Shown here: positions 43,438 through 51,711 of the stretch, one piece after another | Numbering within the stretch: the stretch's first letter is position 1 | Layout: every line of letters starts with the position of its first letter | Source: CALDTK01 sp965215215 | GTDB lineage: Bacteria > Bacteroidota > Bacteroidia > Chitinophagales > Saprospiraceae | DNA: 64,000 nt | Assembly: GCA_965215215.1 (NCBI GenBank) | Contig: OZ244043.1 | Coordinates: 3,658,001-3,722,000, forward strand | Direction of reading: 5' to 3' | The notes under the pieces: generated by a model | The model's input: the letters and a program-made list of their open reading frames with translations, nothing else | Told to the model about the DNA's origin: nothing | The model's database searches: none | Translations under genes and position numbers: made by a program

Positions 43438-44151
43438 ATGATCCGGATCGCCCTGCTTCTGCTCAGTAGTTTATTACTCCTGCACTCCCCCCTGCCGGGG
43501 CAGGAGCCAACCGGTCCGTCGGGCTTCGGCCCCGCACTGGTCTCAACGACCGGTTCGGCGGACACGCTGGTCGAGCCCGACGAGGTCGTGTTCTCGCTCA
43601 GCGTGGAGTCGGATGGGAAGGACCTAGCCGACGCCAAGTCGCAGAACGCCAAACGGGTCGACGAGGCCTTGGCGTTTCTCGAGGGCGCCGGCGTGGAGGA
43701 GCGCTACATCCAAACCCGCTACCTGAACGTGAGCGTCCGGAAGGCGAACAGGGACGTGCCGGACCCCCGCTACGTCGCTACTCAGTCCATCTCCGTTCGG
43801 CTCACCGACATCGCCAGCTACCAGGAGGTGAGTCAAGGTTTGCTGGATTTGGGCGTGACCGCCCTCAACGGGCCGAATTTCGGCTACAGCAAAGCGGATG
43901 AGATTCGGTCGGAATTACGTGCCGCGGCCGTGCTCGACGCCCGCGAACGAGCGAGCTCGCTCGCCGAGGCCCTCGGGCAGTCCATTGGGGTCGCTTACCG
44001 CATCGACGATTCGGAGCAGGGCTCGAATTCGCCGCTCTACGCCCGTATGGCCAGCTTCGAGTCGGCGGGGGGCGTGGAGGGCCCGGGGCTAGCCCCCGGT
44101 GAACTCGAGTTGACCGCCACCGTGACCGCCGCGTTTTACTTGAGGCCTTGA
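43438..44151 (+). CDS. SIMPL (DUF541) domain secreted protein
   Basis: 237 residues from ATG 43438 with signal peptide 'ALLLLSSLLLLHSPLPGQE'. The rest is a SIMPL domain: 'VSTTGSADTLVEPDEVVFSLSVES', '...RYIQTRYLNVSVRK...', 'ATQSISVRLTDIASYQEV', ending 'ELTATVTAAFYLRP'. Family members are periplasmic or outer-membrane associated and of uncertain function. The open frame upstream to 43321 is not used because it lacks a signal. Confidence 0.87.
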   Translation: MIRIALLLLSSLLLLHSPLPGQEPTGPSGFGPALVSTTGSADTLVEPDEVVFSLSVESDGKDLADAKSQNAKRVDEALAFLEGAGVEERYIQTRYLNVSVRKANRDVPDPRYVATQSISVRLTDIASYQEVSQGLLDLGVTALNGPNFGYSKADEIRSELRAAAVLDARERASSLAEALGQSIGVAYRIDDSEQGSNSPLYARMASFESAGGVEGPGLAPGELELTATVTAAFYLRP

Positions 44152-44232
44152 GCCCTATGTCTTCCGCGATGCCCGCACCGAAATCGAGGATGTGACGTTG
44201 CCCCGAACGTAAGTTGCGTCGCAGCACGAGGT

Positions 44233-44622
44233 ATGATTCGATCCGCCGGCCTTTTATTCCTACTTGTCTTACCCTTGAGCTTCGTTGTTCCGGCCCTAGC
44301 CCAATCGGTAACGCCGGGCCCAGTCCGAACGGAGCGGGAGTCCGAGAGGGTTCGGGTCTACTTCCGCAATAATACCCCGCTGCCCCGCAACATCACGATC
44401 GTCACGTACCCACCCGGGACTACCAAAGGCAAGATAGACCAGACGTTTCTGTTTCCCTTCCAACGCTTCAGTCGTGAGTACCCGACGGATACCAAGATCT
44501 ACCTCGCCTCGCCCCTGCAGGTAGAACAGGTGGTCGCGGGCAGCGAGATCAACGATACGCCGGCGGCGATGACCATCCGGAGATCGGACGAGGACGAAGT
44601 GTACATGCTGTTTCGACGTTAA
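44233..44622 (+). CDS. Small secreted protein of unknown function
   Basis: 129 residues with a clear signal peptide ('LLFLLVLPLSFVVPALAQ'). The mature part is a short beta-rich domain: 'VRVYFRNNTPLPRNITIVTY', 'FLFPFQRFSREY', 'YMLFRR' at the end. I do not recognise a family. TAAGTTGC (about 44212) could be its -7 box. It stands between the SIMPL gene and the symporter. Confidence 0.7.
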   Translation: MIRSAGLLFLLVLPLSFVVPALAQSVTPGPVRTERESERVRVYFRNNTPLPRNITIVTYPPGTTKGKIDQTFLFPFQRFSREYPTDTKIYLASPLQVEQVVAGSEINDTPAAMTIRRSDEDEVYMLFRR

Positions 44623-44650
44623 ATAGCGCGGACACGGTATCGTGCAGAAG

Positions 44651-44663
44651 GTTTTGCGGAAGC
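44651..44663. repeat. Dispersed motif variant between genes
   Basis: GTTTTGCGGAAGC upstream of the sodium:solute symporter, identical to the copy at 41861. Confidence 0.6.
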
Positions 44664-44707
44664 ATCCTTGATATCGCCTAGCTTTCGCGCCAAATCTGAG
44701 CGCGCAC

Positions 44708-46495
44708 ATGGAGGATCTCCACACAATCGACCTGGTCGTATTTATTGGCTACCTGATCGGGATGGTCAGTTTCGGGATTTACATTACGACCCGCGATAAG
44801 ACCGAGAACGCCCAGGACTACTTCCTCGCTTCACGGGCGCTCCCCTGGTGGGCGGTCGGAGGTTCGCTGATCGCTTCCAATATTTCTACGGAGCAGGTGC
44901 TGGCCATGAACGGTTCGGGCTTCGAGCTCGGGATGGCCATCGCTACCTACGAGCTGATGGCGGCGATCACGCTGATCATCGTCGCGAAATTCTTGTTGCC
45001 GGTCTTCTTGCAGGAGGGTATCTACACGATGCCCCAATTCCTAGAGCGACGCTTCGACCAGCGTACCCGGTCCACGATGTCGGTTTTCTGGATCGCGCTC
45101 TTCGTCTTCGTCAATATCTCGAGCGTACTCTACCTCGGCGGGCTCGCCATCCAGAGCTTGTTGGGGATCGACCTGCTCTGGGGGATCGTAGGGCTGGTGC
45201 TCTACTCGGCCAGCTTCTCCATTTTCGGTGGCCTCAAGGCGGTGGTTTGGACGGACGTCATTCAGGTCGTCGTACTCGTGCTCGGCGGGTTTCTCGCGGC
45301 CTACTTCGTCCTGCTCGCCGTCGACGGGTCTTTTTTGGGGGGTCTCGAGAAGCTCTACGAACTCACCCCGGAGCGCTTCGAGATGATCTTCGAACGCGGT
45401 GACACTTACACCGCGACGCAGGCGGACGACAGCGGCAGCTTCCTTCGATCGTCTTACGATCTGCTGCCGGGTATCAGCGTGCTCATGGGGGGGATGTGGA
45501 TCACGAACCTCTACTACTGGGGAACCAACCAGTACATCATTCAGCGTGCGCTCGCCGCGAAAACGCTCGATGAGGCGCAGAAGGGCGTCGTGTTCGCCTC
45601 GGTGCTCAAGCTACTCATGCCGATCATGGTCGTCGTCCCCGGCATCGCCGCTTACGTGCTTCACGCCGACATCGCCAAGGCCGACGAGGCCTTCGTCTGG
45701 GTACTGGGCAACCACGTTCCGGTAGGGATCAAAGGACTCGTGTTCGCGGGGCTAGTCGCCGCGATCGGGTCTTCGATCTCCTCGATCGTGAATTCGGCGT
45801 CGACGATCTTCACCATCGACATCTACAAGGACCTCATCAACAAAGAGGCGAGCGAGCTTCAACTGGTTAGGGTCGGCCGTATCTCGGCCGCCGTCGCGCT
45901 CGTCCTGGGTGCCCTAATCGCTCCCTCGTTACAGAGCTTGGAGCAGGCGTTTCAGTACATCCAGGAGTACACCGGGTACGTGAGTCCGGGCGTGTTCGCC
46001 GTATTCATGTTCGGCATGTTCTGGCGGCGTACTACGGCCGACGCAGCGTTCTGGACGATCCTGCTCGCCATCCCGTTCTCGGTGGCGATCGCGTTCGTGA
46101 TGCCGGGGCTGCCGTTCCTCGACCGCATGGCGGTTAGCTTCCTCGGGTGCTGCGTTTCGCTCGTCGCTATCTCGGGACTCGAATCGAGCAATATCTCGTC
46201 GGAGAGCACGCGTACCCCCTTCCGCGTCATTCTGATCGCCTTGATTGCGATGGTTGCCGTTTCTACCGGGCTCAAAATGGGTTTCACCGGGCCACTGAGC
46301 CCGGAGCGCGTGCTCGGCTTCATCACGCTGATCGGTAGCCTCGTTCTGATCTACATCCTGTTCACCGAACGGGGCGAGAGTGACTCGCGGGCCATCGACA
46401 TCGACACGAAGCTGTTTGCGACCACGAACTCCTTCAATATTGCGGCGATCGGCGTGATGCTTTTCCTAGCTGCTTTCTACTCGCTGTTGAACTGA
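44708..46495 (+). CDS. Sodium:solute symporter (SSS/SGLT family)
   Basis: 595 residues, about 14 membrane spans. Family motifs: 'DYFLASRALPWWAVGGSLIASNIS', 'GIYTMPQFLERRF', 'GLKAVVWTDVIQVVVLVLGG', 'NQYIIQRALAAKTLDEAQKG', 'GLVAAIGSSISSIVNSAST'. It resembles the vSGLT-like sugar symporters of Bacteroidota; the substrate is not certain. TAGCTTTC (44679-44686) is a likely -7 element and the dispersed-motif variant GTTTTGCGGAAGC (44651-44663) supplies TTTTG at the -33 region. Confidence 0.93.
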   Translation: MEDLHTIDLVVFIGYLIGMVSFGIYITTRDKTENAQDYFLASRALPWWAVGGSLIASNISTEQVLAMNGSGFELGMAIATYELMAAITLIIVAKFLLPVFLQEGIYTMPQFLERRFDQRTRSTMSVFWIALFVFVNISSVLYLGGLAIQSLLGIDLLWGIVGLVLYSASFSIFGGLKAVVWTDVIQVVVLVLGGFLAAYFVLLAVDGSFLGGLEKLYELTPERFEMIFERGDTYTATQADDSGSFLRSSYDLLPGISVLMGGMWITNLYYWGTNQYIIQRALAAKTLDEAQKGVVFASVLKLLMPIMVVVPGIAAYVLHADIAKADEAFVWVLGNHVPVGIKGLVFAGLVAAIGSSISSIVNSASTIFTIDIYKDLINKEASELQLVRVGRISAAVALVLGALIAPSLQSLEQAFQYIQEYTGYVSPGVFAVFMFGMFWRRTTADAAFWTILLAIPFSVAIAFVMPGLPFLDRMAVSFLGCCVSLVAISGLESSNISSESTRTPFRVILIALIAMVAVSTGLKMGFTGPLSPERVLGFITLIGSLVLIYILFTERGESDSRAIDIDTKLFATTNSFNIAAIGVMLFLAAFYSLLN

Positions 46496-46515
46496 TTACG
46501 TCCGAAGAAAATAAC

Positions 46516-46523
46516 TAACTTCG
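46516..46523 (+). promoter_or_regulatory. -7 element of rpsO
   Basis: TAACTTCG, the same TTCG-type variant as before rpmE2 and rplU. It implies a leader of about 105 nt before rpsO, long enough for S15 autoregulatory structure, though I could not identify one by eye. Confidence 0.45.
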
Positions 46524-46636
46524 CCGCCGCTAATCCCGATCCTTGAGATCGCATTTGGTCACCCCCTCCCGGTCCGGGCAATCCCGGTCGCCGCAGCCCC
46601 TAAACGTGAGGGCCGTCGGGAAGAAAGCTTATCAGT

Positions 46637-46912
46637 ATGCCTATTTACCTTCCGCGCGAGAAGCAGGACGAGATTTTCACGAAGTACTCCGGTGCCGCCA
46701 CCAATACGGGGGACACCAAAGGTCAGATCGCGCTGTTCACGCACCGCATCAACTCGCTGGCCGCTCACCTGCGCGCCAACAAGAAGGACCACTCCAGCCG
46801 GCGTGCGTTGCTTACCCTGGTCGGTAAGCGCCGCGGGCTGCTGTCCTACTTGCAGAAGAAGAACATCCAGGAGTACCGCGACCTGATCGCCGATCTCGGC
46901 ATCCGTCGCTAG
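46637..46912 (+). CDS. rpsO: 30S ribosomal protein S15
   Basis: 91 residues with S15 signatures: 'DTKGQIALFTHRINSLAAHL', 'NKKDHSSRRALLTLVGKRRG' and 'LLSYLQKKNIQEYRDLIADL'. Binds 16S rRNA early in small-subunit assembly. Followed by a terminator and then pnp, the conserved rpsO-pnp order. Confidence 0.97.
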   Translation: MPIYLPREKQDEIFTKYSGAATNTGDTKGQIALFTHRINSLAAHLRANKKDHSSRRALLTLVGKRRGLLSYLQKKNIQEYRDLIADLGIRR

Positions 46913-46926
46913 ACGAACTCTCGGAG

Positions 46927-46962
46927 GTAGTGCTCTCGCCAGGCGGGGGCACTACTTGTTTT
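46927..46962 (+). terminator. Terminator after rpsO
   Basis: GTAGTGC / GCACTAC outer stem and CGCC / GGCG inner stem, followed by TTGTTTT. It lies between rpsO and pnp. Confidence 0.75.
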
Positions 46963-46999
46963 AGGCCCATCCATTCGTAACGAACGACTCAATCATAAT

Positions 47000-49276
47000 A
47001 TGGGACAGAAAACCCCCACTTCCGCCAGCTTCAACCTTCCGGACGGCCGGACGGTCATGCTCGAAACTGGCAAGCTGGCCTCCCAGGCCGACGGATCCTG
47101 CGTGGTCCGCGTCGGCGACACCATGCTGTTTTGCAGTGTAGTGAGCGCCCACGAGGAGCGCGAAGGCGCTTCCTTTTTTCCGCTCTCGGTAGACTACCAA
47201 GAGAAGTTTGCCGCCGCCGGCCGAATCCCCGGTAACTTCTTCCGGCGCGAGACGCGTTTGAACGACTACGAGATCCTCGTCAGTCGCCTCGTCGACCGCG
47301 CGATCCGACCGCTGTTTCCCGACGGTTACCGCAACGAGACGCAGGTGATCATCAACCTGATCTCCGGTGAGCCGGAGGAGCTGCCCGATGCCTACGCCGC
47401 GCTGGCTTGTTCGACCGCACTCGCGGTGAGCGACATCAACTTCGCCGGACCGATCTCCGAGGTGCGCGTGGCCAAAATCAACGGCCAGTTCGTGATCAAC
47501 CCCCACAAGCGCGACCTCGAGATGGCGGAGCTCGAGCTCATCGTGGCGGCTACGGAGGACAACGTGATGATGGTCGAGGGCGAGGGCAAGGAGGTCCAGG
47601 AGCCGGACATCATCGCGGCCATCAAGACGGCTCACGACGCGATCCGCGTCCAGATCGCCGCTCAGAAAGAGCTGGCGCAGCAGGTGGGCGAGAAAGCGTC
47701 GGTAAAGCGCGAACTCGCCGAGAAAGAGGAAGACAGTAGCATCGAGGAACTCGTAGCGCAACGGGCCAGCGAAGGGATCAAAGAAGTAGCCGGCGGCGCG
47801 CTCGAGAAAGACCAGCGCAAAGCCGGGTTCTCCGACCTCAAACAAGAACTGGTCGAAGCGTACAAAGCCGAGCTCGGCGAAGACGAAGAGCTCTCCGCGA
47901 AGGTCGGTTTCTTCAAGGGCTACTTCGAGAAGCTCAAGAAGAAGCTAATTCGCGATATGGTGCTCGGGCAGGGCCGTCGCCTCGATGGGCGGAAGACGGA
48001 CGAGATTCGCCCCATCTGGACGGAGATCGACTACCTCCCGTCCACGCACGGCTCCGCGATCTTCACGCGCGGTGAGACGCAGTCGCTTACCTCGGTAACC
48101 CTGGGTACGAAAACCGACTCCCAGATGGTCGACGTGGCCATGGGCATGAGTTACTCCAAGTTCATCCTACACTACAACTTCCCGGCCTACTCCGTGGGCG
48201 AAACGAAGCCCATGCGCGGTCCCGGCCGCCGGGAGGTCGGTCACGCCAACCTCGCCGGTCGGTCCCTGAAGCAAGTGCTCCCCGAAGACTGGGCCTACAC
48301 GACCCGCATCGTCTCCGACATCATGGAGTCGAACGGCTCCTCCTCCATGGCGACCGTCTGTGCGGGCTCCATGGCGCTGATGGATGCGGGCTGCCCCCTC
48401 ACCGGGCCAGTCGCCGGCATCGCGATGGGGATGATCGCCGAAGGCAACGACATCGCCATCCTCTCCGATATCCTCGGGGACGAGGACGCGCTCGGCGACA
48501 TGGACTTTAAGCTCACCGGTACCGAGAAGGGCATCTGCGCTTGCCAGATGGACATCAAGATCGAGGGCCTGCCCTACGAGCAACTCGAGAAGGCGCTCTA
48601 CCAGGCGAAGGAAGGGCGCCTGCACATCCTCGGTGAGATGGCCAAAACCATTACGGAAGGTCGCAGCGAGCTCAAGCCGCACGTACCACGCCTCGAGCAG
48701 TTGGTGATCGACAAAAGCTACATCGGGGCCGTCATCGGACCGGGCGGTAAGATCATCCAAGACATCCAGGAGCAGTCCGGTGCCCAGGTCAACATCGAAG
48801 AGGTGGACGGCAAGGGCTACATCACCATCGCGAGTCCGGATAAGGCCAGCATCGACAAAGCGATGGCGCGGATCCGCGACATTACCTTCATGCCCGAGGT
48901 GGGCGACATCTACGATGGCGTCGTTGCTACCGTAATGCCTTACGGCGTATTCGTCGATTTCAAGGGCAAGAGCGGTCTGCTGCACGTGAGCGAGATCAGC
49001 TACGAGCGTATCGACAGCGTGGAGGATCACTACTCCGAAGGCGACGAGGTGAAGGTGAAGATCGTCGAGATCGACGATCGCACCGGCAAGCTTCGCCTGT
49101 CGAAGAAGGCGCTCGACCCCGTACCGGAAGGGTACGTGCCGCCGGCCCCCCGCGAGCGACGCGAGCGCGGTGATCGAGGTGGTGATCGCCGCGGCGGCGG
49201 AGATCGTAGAGGCGGTGACCGCCGCGGTGGTGGCGGTGATCGGCGTGGCGGCGGCGGTAGTCGCGATCGCGACTAA
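47000..49276 (+). CDS. pnp: Polyribonucleotide nucleotidyltransferase (PNPase)
   Basis: 758 residues. Two RNase PH-like domains (about 1-215 and 325-545; 'SCVVRVGDTMLFCSVV', 'GQGRRLDGRKTDEIRPIW', 'TRGETQSLTSVTLG'), a helical linker, a KH domain ('GAVIGPGGKIIQDIQEQSGA', about 575) and an S1 domain ('GVVATVMPYGVFVDFKGKSG', about 635). It ends in an Arg/Gly/Asp-rich tail of about 35 residues (repeats of 'GGDRR'), longer than in E. coli PNPase; such tails bind RNA. It degrades mRNA phosphorolytically. Confidence 0.97.
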   Translation: MGQKTPTSASFNLPDGRTVMLETGKLASQADGSCVVRVGDTMLFCSVVSAHEEREGASFFPLSVDYQEKFAAAGRIPGNFFRRETRLNDYEILVSRLVDRAIRPLFPDGYRNETQVIINLISGEPEELPDAYAALACSTALAVSDINFAGPISEVRVAKINGQFVINPHKRDLEMAELELIVAATEDNVMMVEGEGKEVQEPDIIAAIKTAHDAIRVQIAAQKELAQQVGEKASVKRELAEKEEDSSIEELVAQRASEGIKEVAGGALEKDQRKAGFSDLKQELVEAYKAELGEDEELSAKVGFFKGYFEKLKKKLIRDMVLGQGRRLDGRKTDEIRPIWTEIDYLPSTHGSAIFTRGETQSLTSVTLGTKTDSQMVDVAMGMSYSKFILHYNFPAYSVGETKPMRGPGRREVGHANLAGRSLKQVLPEDWAYTTRIVSDIMESNGSSSMATVCAGSMALMDAGCPLTGPVAGIAMGMIAEGNDIAILSDILGDEDALGDMDFKLTGTEKGICACQMDIKIEGLPYEQLEKALYQAKEGRLHILGEMAKTITEGRSELKPHVPRLEQLVIDKSYIGAVIGPGGKIIQDIQEQSGAQVNIEEVDGKGYITIASPDKASIDKAMARIRDITFMPEVGDIYDGVVATVMPYGVFVDFKGKSGLLHVSEISYERIDSVEDHYSEGDEVKVKIVEIDDRTGKLRLSKKALDPVPEGYVPPAPRERRERGDRGGDRRGGGDRRGGDRRGGGGDRRGGGGSRDRD

Positions 49277-49311
49277 CCCGCAACATTCAGACTAATCCGA
49301 AGTGCCTCAGG

Positions 49312-49345
49312 GTGGCGTTGGGCGAGTTCCGCCCGTGCCACTTTG
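49312..49345. terminator. Terminator hairpin between pnp and a TonB receptor gene
   Basis: GTGGC...GGGCG-agtt-CGCCC...GCCAC forms a long stem, followed by CTTTGGGGCGCTTTTG on the plus strand. It separates two converging genes. Confidence 0.5.
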
Positions 49346-49369
49346 GGGCGCTTTTGCGTTTGGGGTCGA

Positions 49370-51598
49370 TCAAAACGCCCACCCCAACCGCACCCGAAAG
49401 CTGCGCGGCGCCCCGGGCGTAAAGTGAATCTTTTCTACCGAAGCGGGCTCGCTGGCCAACCGCGATTCCGTCGCGAACTGCGTCTCATTCCACGCGGCGT
49501 CGAGGGCGTTGTCGAGGATACCGGTAAGGGTAACCCGGCGCCAACGGTAGCCGAGGGTAAGGTCGACTACGCCGTAGCCCTCGGCGGTGAGGGTGTAGTC
49601 CTCATTGGCGGGGCGGTCCCCGACAAAACGGAAACGGGCGGAGCCAGTGAATCCTCTGGCGGGATCGTAGATGAGGTACGCGAGGGAGGTAAGCGGGGGG
49701 GCGAGCGGGATGCGGTCCGCCCCGCCCGGCTCGTCGATGGAGCGGGCGTGAGCCAAATTCACGTCGAGTCCGGCGTAGACGGATTCGCGGACGGCGACGC
49801 GCGTACCGAGATCTACCCCGATCCGCTGCGAGCGACCGCTGGGTTCGACGACGCCCGCGTCGCCGACGTACACGAACTCCTGCTCGCTGCGCAGGCCCCA
49901 AACCGCGCCCGTGAAAAGCACGTGCTCAGTCGGTTTCCAATTCGCTCCGAGGTCGACTCCGCGCGCCTTGGGCATGAACGTGCGCGCGCTTCCGCCCGCG
50001 ATCAGCCGGGCGTCGTTGGCGTGGTAGCCGCTCCCCGCTTTCGCGAAAACTTGCAGCTGCTTATTGGCGGCGTAGCTGAGGCGAAATTTGGGGTTGAGGG
50101 AGGTGGCATTAGCGGATCGCGGAGTGGGCCGCTCGAGCTTATCGGTGTAGGCGAAGCGCGTGTGGTCGAGGCGCGCGCCGGCCGTGGCGTGCCATTTCCC
50201 GAGCGTCCAGGCGAGCTCGGAGTAGGCGTACTGGTTTTGCTCGGCGATGTCGCCGCGGCGGATAGGCACGAGGTCGATGGTGCGATCGCGGGTGCGCGTC
50301 AGCTCGGAACCGGACGTGGCGTCGTTGCGGGTGCCGAGGCCGGATTCGAGGGCGAAGTCCCCGAGCGATCTGAGCACGGGCGTGGCGTAGGCCAGCTCGC
50401 CCCCGCCCAGCCACCGGCGTTCGCGCTGGCGGATTTGGTCGCCGTTAACGGGGTCTTCTAAGAAGAAGGTGAAGTTGGAGTAGAGCTCGAACGCGTAACG
50501 GGTGAGGTAGGCGGAGGCGCGGAAATCCCCTTCGGATCCTACTGAGCGGTTCAAGGCGAGTTGTGCGTTGCTGCGGCTCGTACTGCCGCCCTCGGTATCG
50601 TCGATCGCACCGAAGCGACCGATCGATCCGTCGTCGATCGCGCGTTGGGGCACCTGGCCCGAGGCCGTCCAGCTGCTCGTAAAGTGCGAGGCGGAAGCGG
50701 TGAGGTTGGTGTGCGTGCCGAGCCTGAAATTCGTTTTCGCGAAAGCATTGAGGCGCTGGAGGCCCTGCGGACTTTCGAACGGACCGTCGTTGCGGAGGTA
50801 TTCGACCGCTCCGTAGGCATCGGCGCCGGGCTTGTCGAGCAGCTCGAACAGGCCGAGACCGCGGAGGTAATTGAAGGAGCCGGTCTCGACCTGCAGCCGA
50901 TTTTCGGCGAGGCGGCGCTTGGTGGTAAAGTCGATCGATGCGGCGGTGGCGAAGTTGCCGGCGCGTGCGTCGTACGGACCCTTCTCGTAATCGACCCGCT
51001 CGACGGTTTCCGGGATCAGCCAGTGGAGATCGGCGTAGCCCTGGCCGTGGGCGTGGCTCACCATGTTAACCGGCATCCCGTCGACGTTGATGGCGACATC
51101 GGTGCCGTGGTCGATGTCGAAACCGCGGAGAAAGAGCTGCTCGGCTTTCCCCCCGCCGGCGTGTTGCCCGATGACCATGCCGGGTACGAGGCGAAGGAGC
51201 TCCTGGCCGGAGGTATAGGGCTGGGTGGCGAGGTCGACCTGGGCGACTTCGGTGGCCGCGTCGAGCTCCGGGCGGATGGTGACTGCGCCCAGATCGACTG
51301 CGAGCGGTTTTAGCGAAAGCTGGAGTAGTTGGCCGGTGGCAGTAATGGACTGGCGGAGGAGGGTGTAGCCGAGGGCTTCCACGAGTAAGGTATCGGGATC
51401 TGTGACATCCTCGAAGGCGAAGTGGCCGTCCGCATCGGTGTGCTCGTGCACGCCCGCGTTGAGTAGGGTAGCGGTAGCCCCGACGACGGGGTCGCCGAAC
51501 TCATCGCGGACGGTGCCCTCGACGGTTGCCGCGTGCCCCAGGAAAGGGATACATACGAGTAATAAGAAGGAATAAATGGTACAATGAGTGGCCTGCAT
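49370..51598 (-). CDS. TonB-dependent receptor linked to the DUF4331 genes
   Basis: 742 residues: signal peptide ('LVCIPFLGHAA'), CarboxypepD-regulatory-like domain ('TVEGTVRDEFGDPVVGATATL', about 24-100), plug ('LLRLVPGMVIGQHAGGGKAE', 'LFLRGFDIDHGTDVAINVDG', 'VSHAHGQGYADLHWLIPETV'), and a barrel ending '...PRSFRVRLGWAF'. The His-rich 'SHAHGQGYADLHW' segment near the plug is notable. The ligand is unknown. It is downstream of the DUF4331 genes but a terminator lies between. Dispersed-motif copies occur at 50037, 50733 and 51307. Confidence 0.92.
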   Translation of the reverse strand: MQATHCTIYSFLLLVCIPFLGHAATVEGTVRDEFGDPVVGATATLLNAGVHEHTDADGHFAFEDVTDPDTLLVEALGYTLLRQSITATGQLLQLSLKPLAVDLGAVTIRPELDAATEVAQVDLATQPYTSGQELLRLVPGMVIGQHAGGGKAEQLFLRGFDIDHGTDVAINVDGMPVNMVSHAHGQGYADLHWLIPETVERVDYEKGPYDARAGNFATAASIDFTTKRRLAENRLQVETGSFNYLRGLGLFELLDKPGADAYGAVEYLRNDGPFESPQGLQRLNAFAKTNFRLGTHTNLTASASHFTSSWTASGQVPQRAIDDGSIGRFGAIDDTEGGSTSRSNAQLALNRSVGSEGDFRASAYLTRYAFELYSNFTFFLEDPVNGDQIRQRERRWLGGGELAYATPVLRSLGDFALESGLGTRNDATSGSELTRTRDRTIDLVPIRRGDIAEQNQYAYSELAWTLGKWHATAGARLDHTRFAYTDKLERPTPRSANATSLNPKFRLSYAANKQLQVFAKAGSGYHANDARLIAGGSARTFMPKARGVDLGANWKPTEHVLFTGAVWGLRSEQEFVYVGDAGVVEPSGRSQRIGVDLGTRVAVRESVYAGLDVNLAHARSIDEPGGADRIPLAPPLTSLAYLIYDPARGFTGSARFRFVGDRPANEDYTLTAEGYGVVDLTLGYRWRRVTLTGILDNALDAAWNETQFATESRLASEPASVEKIHFTPGAPRSFRVRLGWAF
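50037..50050. repeat. Dispersed 14-bp motif, exact copy, opposite orientation
   Basis: GCTTTCGCGAAAAC on plus; in the TonB receptor on minus, read as 'VFAKA'. Confidence 0.85.
50733..50746. repeat. Dispersed 14-bp motif, exact copy
   Basis: GTTTTCGCGAAAGC on plus; same receptor gene, read as 'AFAKT'. Confidence 0.85.
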
Positions 51599-51624
51599 GG
51601 CGACTGGATAAAGATTGGATTCGG

Positions 51625-51688
51625 GAAAAAAGGCCCACCCTTTCGACTGCGCCGGCTGTGGAACGCGGTGCAGCCTGGGGGTGGGCCT
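51625..51688 (-). terminator. Terminator between DUF4331 gene and receptor
   Basis: AGGCCCACCC (51631-51640) and GGGTGGGCCT (51679-51688) form a perfect 10-bp stem with a 38-nt loop; on the minus strand the stem is followed by a run of six T. It would limit transcription from the DUF4331 genes into the receptor gene. Confidence 0.7.
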
Positions 51689-51711
51689 GTGTGTTTAGTG
51701 ACTCGATGGAC

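Noticed and set aside
49150..49270. Short repeats at the pnp 3' end resembling a CRISPR or minisatellite
   Set aside because: They are codons of an Arg/Gly/Asp-rich tail, with irregular units and no spacers.
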